From NCBI GenBank assembly GCA_035551995.1, contig DASZME010000005.1, positions 1 through 64,000 on the forward strand: a stretch of 64,000 nt of DNA, written 5' to 3'. Positions within the stretch are counted from its first letter, which is position 1. Each line of letters starts with the position of its first letter. Origin of the DNA: RYN-428 sp035551995 (lineage in GTDB: Bacteria > Planctomycetota > Phycisphaerae > Tepidisphaerales > Tepidisphaeraceae). Below, one piece after another: positions 1 to 7,071 of the stretch. A model generated the notes under the pieces. It did no database searches, was not told where the DNA came from, and worked only from the letters and a program-made list of their open reading frames with translations. The position numbers and the translations under genes were made by a program.

Positions 1-1008
1 TCTTTTTCGTTGGGCCATAATCGAGTCTCCAAAGGGGGTTGGGCGCGGCAGGTCACGGTACGCGACCTGCCGATATCGAAAGACATCGCCGGCGTGAACA
101 TGCGGCTGGAGAAAGGGGCGGTTCGCGAACTGCACTGGCACATTCCCGCCGAGTGGGCGTACATGATCTACGGCACGGCGCGAATCACCGGCGTCGATAG
201 CGCCGGTCGAGCCTTTGTCAGCGACGTCGGCAAGGGCGACTTATGGTACTTTCCCGGCGGCATTCCCCACTCCATTCAAGGCATCGGCGATGACGGATGT
301 GAGTTTCTTCTCGTGTTCGATGACGGCCGTTTTTCCGAATTCGATACGTTTCTCATCACCGATTGGATGGCGCACACGCCGCGCGGCGTGCTTGCAAAAA
401 ACTTCTCCATGCCCGAATCGACGTTTGACCCGCTCCCCAAGCACGAACTTTATATTTTCCCCGCCCCGATGCCGAATTCGCTCGCCGACGACATCAAAAG
501 CGCCGTCGGCCCGCAAGGCGAGGTTCCCAACCGTTTTGACTATCGCCTGTTGGCGCAAAAGCCGGATAAAAAGGACAAAGGGGGAGAGGTGCGCATCGTT
601 GATTCAACGCGTTTTAAGGCCTCGACGACGATCGCCGCCGCGCTGGTCAATTTGGATCCGGGAGGGCTTCGTGAACTTCATTGGCACCCCAACGCCGACG
701 AATGGCAATTCTATGTATCGGGAAAAGGGCGGATGACCGTCTTCACCGGCGGCGGAAAAGCGCGCACGATGGACTTCCAGGCCGGCGACGTCGGTTACAT
801 CGAAAAATCGGTCCCGCACTACATCGAAAACACCGGCGATGCCCCGCTTGAATTTCTGGAGATTTTCAAGTCGCCGCGCTACGAAGACATCTCGCTGGCG
901 CTTTGGATGGCGCACCTTCCGCCGGAACTTTTGGAAGCGCACCTGCATCTGACGCGCGGCACGATCGAATCGATTCCCAAGGAAAAGATGGTGATCACGC
1001 CGGTGTAG
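1..1008 (+). CDS. Bicupin oxalate decarboxylase (5' end outside window)
   Basis: The reading frame is open from base 1, so the true start lies upstream. The protein has two cupin domains, each with the manganese-binding pattern of OxdC: the N-terminal half has HWHIPAEW (H-x-H-x3-E) followed by the histidine in FPGGIPHS, and the C-terminal half has HWHPNADEW followed by VPHYIEN. This family converts oxalate to formate and CO2. The lid loop that carries the proton-donor glutamate (SENST in Bacillus OxdC) reads SEFDT here; the glutamate is kept, which favours decarboxylase over oxidase. No signal peptide can be judged because the N-terminus is missing. A porin follows after about 40 bases and may be co-transcribed. 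Confidence 0.9.
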   Translation, partial: SFSLGHNRVSKGGWARQVTVRDLPISKDIAGVNMRLEKGAVRELHWHIPAEWAYMIYGTARITGVDSAGRAFVSDVGKGDLWYFPGGIPHSIQGIGDDGCEFLLVFDDGRFSEFDTFLITDWMAHTPRGVLAKNFSMPESTFDPLPKHELYIFPAPMPNSLADDIKSAVGPQGEVPNRFDYRLLAQKPDKKDKGGEVRIVDSTRFKASTTIAAALVNLDPGGLRELHWHPNADEWQFYVSGKGRMTVFTGGGKARTMDFQAGDVGYIEKSVPHYIENTGDAPLEFLEIFKSPRYEDISLALWMAHLPPELLEAHLHLTRGTIESIPKEKMVITPV

Positions 1009-1049
1009 CGTCGATCGTGATGAGTTCTCTTTTCCGAAAGGACGTGAAC

Positions 1050-2462
1050 GTGAATCGCCAACCGCCATTCGCATGGTTATTTTTCGCCGCAGCCCTGGTT
1101 TGTAACGCGGCATCAGCCGACCCGCCCCCGGCCACCAATCCGTCGATTCAGGACCTGCTCGACGAAGTGCGCTCCCTGCGCGCGGAAGTGAAAACGCTGC
1201 GGCAACAAGTGAATTCGCCCGCGCCGCCGACCCAGCCGGCCGAGGCGACGGGGGCGTATCCTCTGCATGCGGCCCCGGCGGATACGTCGGCCGCCGAGCT
1301 TCAGCGACGCGTTGAGCTTAGCGAGGAGCAGGGCTTCACCGCCGGTTATATGCGCGAGAAGGGGTTTGTGATCCGCAGCGAAGACGGAAGTTTTCTGCTG
1401 CACCCATGGGCTTTCGTCCAGGTGCGCGACGCGACGAATTATCGCCAGCGCGCGACGGCGACCTCCAGCGACACCGAAACCGGATTCGAGTTGCCGCGCG
1501 CTAAATTTATCTTGGACGGCAATGTCTTCACGCCGGACCTTACGTTTCAGTTCATCTGGGCGACAAGCGACACGACCGGCAATTTACAACTGCAGGATGG
1601 GTGGGGGCGGTATCATATTCCCCAGACGCCGCTGGCGCTGCGTGCCGGGCAGATTCGCGATCCGGTCGATCATGAGCAGATTATTTTCGCCACCAGGTCG
1701 CTGACGCCCGATCGTTCGCTGGTGAACAACGTGCTGCTGAACGGCGACGATATCGTCAAAGGCGCCAGCGTCAGTTACGGGTACGACGGGAATTATCCGG
1801 TGCGGACGGAGGTTGCGATAACCAGCGGCGAACGAAATTTCGACACCAGCTTCCAGGCCTTTCCGACCAATGCCGCCGACTGGGGCGCCGCCGCGCGCCT
1901 CGAGTGGAAAATCATGGGCGACTGGGCCGACTACAATCAGTTCACCGCGCTGGGCGACAGGCATGCCCTGCTGGTTCTCGGCGCCGGCGCCGATTATACC
2001 GAGGCGGGCAAGACCAGCGACTTCACTCATGTGGTGGATGCCCAGTTCAACACGCCGGGCCGTCTGACGTTGTACGCTTCATACCTCGGCCGTTACACGC
2101 GTCGCGACGGCGGGCCGCCGACTACCAATGGTCAATTCATCACCGCCGGCCCGTCGGCGAATACCTACGATTCGACGATTCGCGTCATGGGCGCCTGGAT
2201 ATTCGACGGGCATTTCGAGCCGTTCATCCGCTACGAGTATCTTCACTTCGACGCGCGCGAATTGGCGGCGGGAACCTCGAACAACGTTCAAGACATCACG
2301 CTTGGCATGAACTACTACTTTTATGGCCATCGCGCCAAGATCACCGCCGGCGCCTCCTACCTTCCGGATGGCGCCCCGGTGGCCAACACCATCAGCGACG
2401 TTCTACAAAGTCACGGCGGAACCGAATTCATCTTTCAGGCGCAATTTCAGTTGATTCTGTGA
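1050..2462 (+). CDS. Outer-membrane porin, phosphate-selective porin O/P type
   Basis: A GTG start at 1050 is preferred: AAAGGA (1037-1042) lies 7 bases upstream, and the protein then opens with a short basic segment and a hydrophobic core ending AASA, a clear Sec signal peptide. An in-frame ATG at 1020 is the alternative. After the signal comes a short heptad-like coiled coil (about residues 30-55, LLDEVRSLRAEV), then roughly 400 residues of alternating hydrophobic and aromatic strands ending in an aromatic/hydrophobic residue pattern (FIFQAQFQLIL), as expected for a beta-barrel. This architecture matches OprO/OprP-like trimeric porins seen in planctomycetes. The substrate cannot be deduced. 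It lies directly downstream of the oxalate decarboxylase. Confidence 0.8.
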   Translation: MNRQPPFAWLFFAAALVCNAASADPPPATNPSIQDLLDEVRSLRAEVKTLRQQVNSPAPPTQPAEATGAYPLHAAPADTSAAELQRRVELSEEQGFTAGYMREKGFVIRSEDGSFLLHPWAFVQVRDATNYRQRATATSSDTETGFELPRAKFILDGNVFTPDLTFQFIWATSDTTGNLQLQDGWGRYHIPQTPLALRAGQIRDPVDHEQIIFATRSLTPDRSLVNNVLLNGDDIVKGASVSYGYDGNYPVRTEVAITSGERNFDTSFQAFPTNAADWGAAARLEWKIMGDWADYNQFTALGDRHALLVLGAGADYTEAGKTSDFTHVVDAQFNTPGRLTLYASYLGRYTRRDGGPPTTNGQFITAGPSANTYDSTIRVMGAWIFDGHFEPFIRYEYLHFDARELAAGTSNNVQDITLGMNYYFYGHRAKITAGASYLPDGAPVANTISDVLQSHGGTEFIFQAQFQLIL

Positions 2463-2771
2463 GTCTGTGTCGCGTTCGGTTGATATGTTCCGGGGCGTTC
2501 TCCTGACCTCCGCTGCCGCTCGCGGCCAGCGGGTAACTAACCCTACGGCACGTCAGGAAAAAGAAGGGTATCGGTCGCGGGCACTGGCACGCACACTTAT
2601 CAGAAGCAAGGCGAGGTCGAATGATCCAGCGGTGGAGGCGTCTGGTTGACCGACGCGCGGCTAAGAGGATGGAACTTCGATGGCGGAAATCCCGATCTTT
2701 CGGGGATTTCGGATTTGAGCTTTCAAATGGGATGCCGTCAATGATTACGGCCGCGGAAGTCGCGTGAAAAG
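2463..2771. other. Intergenic region between porin and response regulator
   Basis: This 309-base gap has no convincing gene. It holds a multi-branched inverted-repeat structure at 2501-2558 (listed separately) and a simple hairpin with arms GAAATCCC (2686-2693) and GGGATTTC (2703-2710) in front of the response regulator. No clear sigma-70 promoter was seen. Confidence 0.5.
2501..2558. other. Possible structured RNA or terminator-like multi-hairpin
   Basis: A perfect 7-bp outer stem (TCCTGAC 2501-2507 with GTCAGGA 2552-2558) encloses a strong inner hairpin, CCGCTG + CCG, loop CTCG, CGG + CAGCGG (about 2510-2532), and a competing small hairpin GGGT/ACCC (2531-2543). There is no T-run on either side, so a simple intrinsic terminator is unlikely. 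It matches no riboswitch class that I recognise. Confidence 0.3.
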
Positions 2772-3425
2772 ATGAAAATTAATATCCTCCTGGCCGACGG
2801 CCGAAAACTATTTCGGGAAGGGTTGTCGCTGCTTCTGGAACAGCACGACGACTTTCACGTTGTCGGCGAAGCCGAAGCCGCCGACGACGTACCGCGATTG
2901 TTGCAAGCGATCCAGGTCGATGTCGTGGTGCTCAATGCCCACAGCCCCGCACGGTTGGAACCCGCGCGAGTACGTTCGATTCGGCGAGCGCGGAACGGCG
3001 TGCGGCTGATCGTGCTCGCGGCCTCGCCGCCGATGGAGCTCGTGCAAGATTTGCTGGACGCCGGCGTTTCAGGTTGTCTCACGAAGGAATGCGCCGGCGC
3101 CGAATTGGCGACTGCCGTGCGATGCGTCATGCGCAAAGAAGTTTATTTGAGTCCGTCGCTGGTCAACGCGGTGGTTGCGCGATACGTAAAACCATCCATC
3201 GAGGGCGCCGGTAAGCGAACGCTGGCGCCGCGCGAACGCGAGATCCTTGGGATGATCGCCGCCGGCCAGTCAACCAAAGAAATTGCCGGCGCCTTGGGCG
3301 TTTCTACAAAGACGATCGAAACCCATCGCCGCCGCATCATGGAAAAGCTCCAGCGTCACAGCATCGCGGAGCTTACGAAGTATGCGGTGATCGAAGGCCT
3401 CACCTCGCTTGAGACGATTTTGTGA
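2772..3425 (+). CDS. LuxR/NarL-family response regulator with degenerate receiver domain
   Basis: The 217-residue protein has an N-terminal CheY-like receiver (about 1-120) and a C-terminal LuxR-type helix-turn-helix (about 150-205, LAPREREILGMIAAG...STKTIETHRRRIMEKL). The position normally holding the phosphoacceptor aspartate is asparagine: VVVLNAHSP, N55. One residue of the acidic pocket is also changed (LLADG instead of the usual DD), while the switch lysine is kept in LTKE. The family normally activates or represses genes after phosphorylation by a histidine kinase; here phosphorylation at the usual site is impossible. No kinase gene is nearby. It precedes an ABC exporter and the glycoconjugate cluster and could regulate them, but this is inference from position. 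Confidence 0.85.
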   Translation: MKINILLADGRKLFREGLSLLLEQHDDFHVVGEAEAADDVPRLLQAIQVDVVVLNAHSPARLEPARVRSIRRARNGVRLIVLAASPPMELVQDLLDAGVSGCLTKECAGAELATAVRCVMRKEVYLSPSLVNAVVARYVKPSIEGAGKRTLAPREREILGMIAAGQSTKEIAGALGVSTKTIETHRRRIMEKLQRHSIAELTKYAVIEGLTSLETIL

Positions 3426-3556
3426 TATTCGTTACAGTGAATGGAACCCTTCCTTTACGCCGATAGTATCATTCGTGGAAACGTTCAGGGCGAATGGTTT
3501 CATGGCGGATATATCGGGGCTGCTGGGCAGAACATGGTCCAGGGACGGGTTCAGCG

Positions 3557-5359
3557 ATGCGCTTATGTTTACGCGCCGTTTCGTATTTCCATTTGGATTG
3601 GCCGTTCATCGGCGCTTGGCTTGCGCTGATCGCGGCGGCGACCGGGCTGGGATTGCTGGCGCCGTGGCCGATGGCCATTCTGATCGACAGCGTCCTGGGT
3701 TCCCAGGCTCCGCATGACTGGGTTCATCGCCTTTTCTTTTTGGTTTTGCCCACCCGTCATGTCGGGCAGATCGTCGGTTTGGCCGCGGCGGGATTCTTCC
3801 TCAAGTTGATGCAGGATCTGCTCGCCGCCGCGCAGACGATCGTTTGCAACCAAATCAACTACAACGGCTTGATGCGCGTGCGCTGCGATTTGTATCGCAA
3901 ACTCCAATCATTAAGCATGTCGTACCATCAATCGCAGCCGCAGGGCGATGCGATCTATCGTCTCAATTCCGACACGTTCGGATTCCAGACGATTCTTGCC
4001 GTCGTCGTTTCAACTCTGGTGGCGGCGATCACGCTGTTCGTCATGGTCGGCATTCTTTCGACGCGCAGTTTTTCCCTCGCGATTGCCGCGTTTTCGATTG
4101 TGCCGGCGCTGGCGATCGTGAACGTGACTTTCGGGCGGCGGCTCAAGGCATGCTCGGTGAAATGCAAGGAGCGCGACAGCGATTTCATGACCGTCGTGCA
4201 GCGAAGCATGTCCTGCATTCGCCTCGTGCAGGCGTTCGGCCGCGAAGCTGAGGAATTCACCCAGTTTCGCGGCACCATGCGCGAGACGATCCGCGCCTGG
4301 TGGAGCCTCAATCGAGAACAGATCGTTTACAACGTTCTCGTGGGGACGCTGTTCGGCCTCGGCGGCGCCGTCGTCTTCGGGTACGGCGGATATCTCGTTT
4401 TCCGCGGATCGCTCTCGCTGGGCGACCTGATGGTCTTCACCGCATATCTCGGCCTGGTTTGGGGGCCGCTCTGTACGCTGACCGGATTTAGCGCAAATTT
4501 GCAGGGGGGCGTCGCGGGCGTCGAGCGGGTCTTTGATATCCTCGATCGGGATTCAGTCATTTACGACATCCCCGGCGCCCGTTCCCTGCCTTGCCGGCCG
4601 CGCGTGCTTGAACTGGATCAGATCGAATTTTCATATGGCTCGGCCGCCGAACGGCCGGTGCTCGACCGGGTTTCGGTCCGCATCGATCCGGGGCAGATGG
4701 TCGCTTTCGTCGGCGCCAGCGGTGTAGGCAAGAGCACGCTGCTGAACTTATTGCCGCGCTTCTACGATCCCACCGCTGGCGCGATTCGATTTGACGGCGT
4801 CGACGCGCGCCACGTTCGCCTGTCGGATTTGCGTCGGCATGTGGCGTTGGTGCTTCAGGAGAGCGTTATTCTCCCCTCCACGATCGCCGAAAATATCGCC
4901 TATGGCCGGCCCGGCGCGACGCGCCGGCAAATTCTCGCCGCGGCGAGCCTGGCCGGAGCCGACGATTTCATCGACGCGCTTCCTTATGGCTACGACACCC
5001 CCGTTTCCGAAGGCGGACAAAGCCTATCGGGCGGACAACGGCAACGGATCGCCATCGCGCGCGCGTTGTTGACCGAAGCGCCGTTCATCGTGCTGGATGA
5101 ACCGACCAGCGCGCTCGATCCGCTGCATGAACGGTTGATCACCGAAACATTGCGCAAACTCAAAGGCCAACGCACCATCATTCTCGTCAGCCATCGCCTG
5201 AGCACCGTACGCGACTGCGACCAGATTTTCGTGATGGACCGCGGCAAAATCGTCGAGGGCGGAACGCATCAGCAATTGACCAGAGCCGGCGCCCTTTACG
5301 CCGCCATGGCGAACCAGCAGGCGCCGCCTCCCGCCCCGGACCTGGCAAAAGCCGCGTAA
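3557..5359 (+). CDS. ABC exporter, fused transmembrane-ATPase half-transporter (cluster copy 1)
   Basis: This is an about 600-residue type IV ABC exporter: six predicted helices in the first about 320 residues, then one nucleotide-binding domain with Walker A GASGVGKST (about residue 386), Q-loop VLQES, signature LSGGQRQR, Walker B IVLDEPTSALD and H-loop SHR. All catalytic residues are intact. The ATG at 3557 is favoured because AGGGACGGG (3541-3549) sits 7 bases upstream; an ATG at 3494 in the same frame would add 21 unlikely residues. It closely resembles the exporter at 17406-19322, sharing YNG, PQGD-IYRL and the same NBD pattern. The two bracket the sugar cluster, so export of its product, possibly as a heterodimer, is plausible. 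Confidence 0.9.
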   Translation: MRLCLRAVSYFHLDWPFIGAWLALIAAATGLGLLAPWPMAILIDSVLGSQAPHDWVHRLFFLVLPTRHVGQIVGLAAAGFFLKLMQDLLAAAQTIVCNQINYNGLMRVRCDLYRKLQSLSMSYHQSQPQGDAIYRLNSDTFGFQTILAVVVSTLVAAITLFVMVGILSTRSFSLAIAAFSIVPALAIVNVTFGRRLKACSVKCKERDSDFMTVVQRSMSCIRLVQAFGREAEEFTQFRGTMRETIRAWWSLNREQIVYNVLVGTLFGLGGAVVFGYGGYLVFRGSLSLGDLMVFTAYLGLVWGPLCTLTGFSANLQGGVAGVERVFDILDRDSVIYDIPGARSLPCRPRVLELDQIEFSYGSAAERPVLDRVSVRIDPGQMVAFVGASGVGKSTLLNLLPRFYDPTAGAIRFDGVDARHVRLSDLRRHVALVLQESVILPSTIAENIAYGRPGATRRQILAAASLAGADDFIDALPYGYDTPVSEGGQSLSGGQRQRIAIARALLTEAPFIVLDEPTSALDPLHERLITETLRKLKGQRTIILVSHRLSTVRDCDQIFVMDRGKIVEGGTHQQLTRAGALYAAMANQQAPPPAPDLAKAA

Positions 5360-5531
5360 AATCGCCGCAGTCCCCGCGTCTTCAATTCCGCCGTCCGTCA
5401 CTCGTCCGCGTCACGCAGTCGCCGTGTCCGTGCCGATCCTCTTTCCGTCTGAACGGAGATCGCTTCGTTTTTTCTTACACGGGATGACGGCTTCGAGATC
5501 AACGTTCAGCGCGTCAACTCCACGCAATTCC

Positions 5532-5561
5532 TTGTTATCTTGGGACTTTGGACGATATATC
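5532..5561 (+). promoter_or_regulatory. Candidate sigma-70-type promoter for the sugar cluster
   Basis: TTGTTA at 5532-5537 and TATATC at 5556-5561 are separated by 18 bases and sit in the most AT-rich stretch of the gap. A transcript from here would have a leader of more than 300 bases that crosses the repeat hairpin at 5732-5753. This is a pattern match only. Confidence 0.25.
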
Positions 5562-5690
5562 GAATTCCTGCCGTCCTCTGGGACATTTTACCTCCCGCCA
5601 ATCTCCCTCCTGCACTTCCCGTCACGGCGCCGGCGCTGCTAATCGTGGGCGGGACCTTAGAAGCAAAGTCGAGATCTCAACGCGTGATTC

Positions 5691-5796
5691 AGAGGAGTTG
5701 TCAGGTTGCTCGCGCGTTTCTGGGTCGAGCGGCCCCGCTTGCGGGGCGTTTTTCGCGACGCAAGGTCGCTTCGCCAACATGAGAAATGCGCTAGCG
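5691..5796 (+). repeat. Dispersed palindromic repeat, uninterrupted copy A
   Basis: About 105 bases match, in inverted orientation, the sequence at 44917-45275 once the 202-bp insert there is removed. The core 5728-5786 (AGCGGCCCCGCTTGCGGGG... through CCAACATGAGAAA) differs from copy B by one base and a 2-base indel. Upstream, the stretch containing CAGGTTG and CGCGTTTCTG also matches copy B across the insertion point. No coding capacity is evident. Confidence 0.8.
5732..5753 (+). terminator. Terminator-like hairpin within repeat copy A
   Basis: GCCCCG, loop CTTG, CGGGGC, then GTTTTT: a short GC-only stem followed by a T-run on the plus strand. It lies 370 bases after the ABC exporter stop and 175 bases before the epimerase start, so it could end transcription from upstream or act in the leader of the cluster. 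Confidence 0.4.
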
Positions 5797-5927
5797 CTCA
5801 TGAAGATAATCGGGAAGTGTCGGCCCTTTTTTTTGGTCCCACTTCCGCCTCGACAAAACGGTAAACCGCAACGCGCAACCGAGCGCCGGGAACGCACGAA
5901 TCACGAACGGCGAATTTTGGAAGCACC

Positions 5928-7046
5928 ATGGCCAAGCAAATTCTTATCACCGGCGGCGCCGGCTTTATCGGCTCTCACCTGGCTGACGAGCTTCTGCGAA
6001 ACGGGTACCGCGTTCGCGCGCTGGATAACCTGTCGCCGCAGGTTCACGGGCCGGCGGCCCAGCGCCCGGACTACCTCGACCCGCAAGTCGAGCTGATTCA
6101 CGGCGACGTGCGCGATCCGGCGATGGTGCGCGCGGCGCTTCGAGGAATCGACGCCGTCTACCACTTTGCCGCCGCGGTGGGCGTCGGCCAAAGCATGTAT
6201 GAAATCGAACATTACACGAGCGTCAACAACGTCGGGACGGCCGTGCTCCTCGAAGCGCTGATCGAACGGCCCGTCGAGCGACTGATCGTCGCTTCCAGCA
6301 TGAGCGTCTACGGCGAAGGGCTCTATCACGATCCGGCCGGCGACATTTCCCCGGGCCTCGAACGAACCGTCGAACAGCTTCGCAACCACGACTGGGAAGT
6401 TCGCAACGTGCGCCAGGAGACCCTAACGCCCGTCGGTACTTCCGAAACCAAGCCGCCGACGCTGGCGAGTGTTTACGCGCTGTCGAAGTTCGATCAGGAA
6501 CGGCTCTGCCTCATGATCGGCCGCGCCTATTCCATCCCGACCGTCGCGCTTCGGTTCTTCAACATCTACGGCGCCCGCCAGGCGCTTTCCAATCCCTATA
6601 CAGGCGTGCTGGCGATCTTTGGCTCTCGCCTCATCAACGATCGACCGCCCGTGATTTTCGAGGACGGTTTGCAGAAGCGCGACTTCGTCCATGTTCACGA
6701 CGTCGCCCGCGCCTGCCGGCTGGCGCTCGAAGTCCCGGACGCGGCGGGCCGGGCGATCAATGTCGGCAGCGGAAACGCATACACCGTCCTGGAGATCGCC
6801 GAAAAAATGGCGCACGTTCTGGGGAAAGAACGGCTCGATCCGGAAATTTCGCGGAAGTATCGGGTCGGCGACATTCGGCATTGTTTCGCCGACATTCGCC
6901 TCGCCCGGCGCCTGCTCGGCTATGAGCCGCGCGTGCAACTCGACGACGGCCTGTCCGAACTCGCCGAGTGGCTGGCCGGACAGGCGGCCGAAGATTTTGT
7001 CTCGCGGGCCGGCGCCGAGCTTGATCGGCGGGGATTGGCCATTTAA
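5928..7046 (+). CDS. NAD-dependent nucleotide-sugar epimerase/dehydratase (extended SDR)
   Basis: This 372-residue extended short-chain dehydrogenase/reductase has an N-terminal NAD-binding motif TGGAGFIG, the catalytic tyrosine-lysine pair in SVYALSK, and the serine upstream in VASSMSVYG. The stretch YGARQALSNPYTG resembles proteins annotated as dTDP-L-rhamnose 4-epimerase, but the exact sugar substrate cannot be fixed from sequence. The ATG follows GGAAG by 5 bases. It is the first gene of a run of eleven same-strand genes with gaps of at most 69 bases or 4-base overlaps, and probably supplies an activated sugar to the glycosyltransferases downstream. Confidence 0.9.
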   Translation: MAKQILITGGAGFIGSHLADELLRNGYRVRALDNLSPQVHGPAAQRPDYLDPQVELIHGDVRDPAMVRAALRGIDAVYHFAAAVGVGQSMYEIEHYTSVNNVGTAVLLEALIERPVERLIVASSMSVYGEGLYHDPAGDISPGLERTVEQLRNHDWEVRNVRQETLTPVGTSETKPPTLASVYALSKFDQERLCLMIGRAYSIPTVALRFFNIYGARQALSNPYTGVLAIFGSRLINDRPPVIFEDGLQKRDFVHVHDVARACRLALEVPDAAGRAINVGSGNAYTVLEIAEKMAHVLGKERLDPEISRKYRVGDIRHCFADIRLARRLLGYEPRVQLDDGLSELAEWLAGQAAEDFVSRAGAELDRRGLAI

Positions 7047-7071
7047 CGACTCATCGAGGGTGGAGACCGTC

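Larger units (their letters stand above)
5360..5927. other. Long leader/intergenic region upstream of glycoconjugate cluster
   Basis: This 568-base region has no supported gene. It contains a candidate promoter (5532-5561), an uninterrupted copy of a dispersed palindromic repeat (5691-5796) and, inside that repeat, a terminator-like hairpin followed by five Ts (5732-5753). The first cluster gene starts at 5928. Its ribosome-binding site is probably GGAAG just upstream of the ATG. Confidence 0.5.

Noticed and set aside
5548..6096. 182-codon frame across the long leader and repeat A
   Set aside because: It runs through a palindromic repeat and into the epimerase gene in another frame; no ribosome-binding site or domain.
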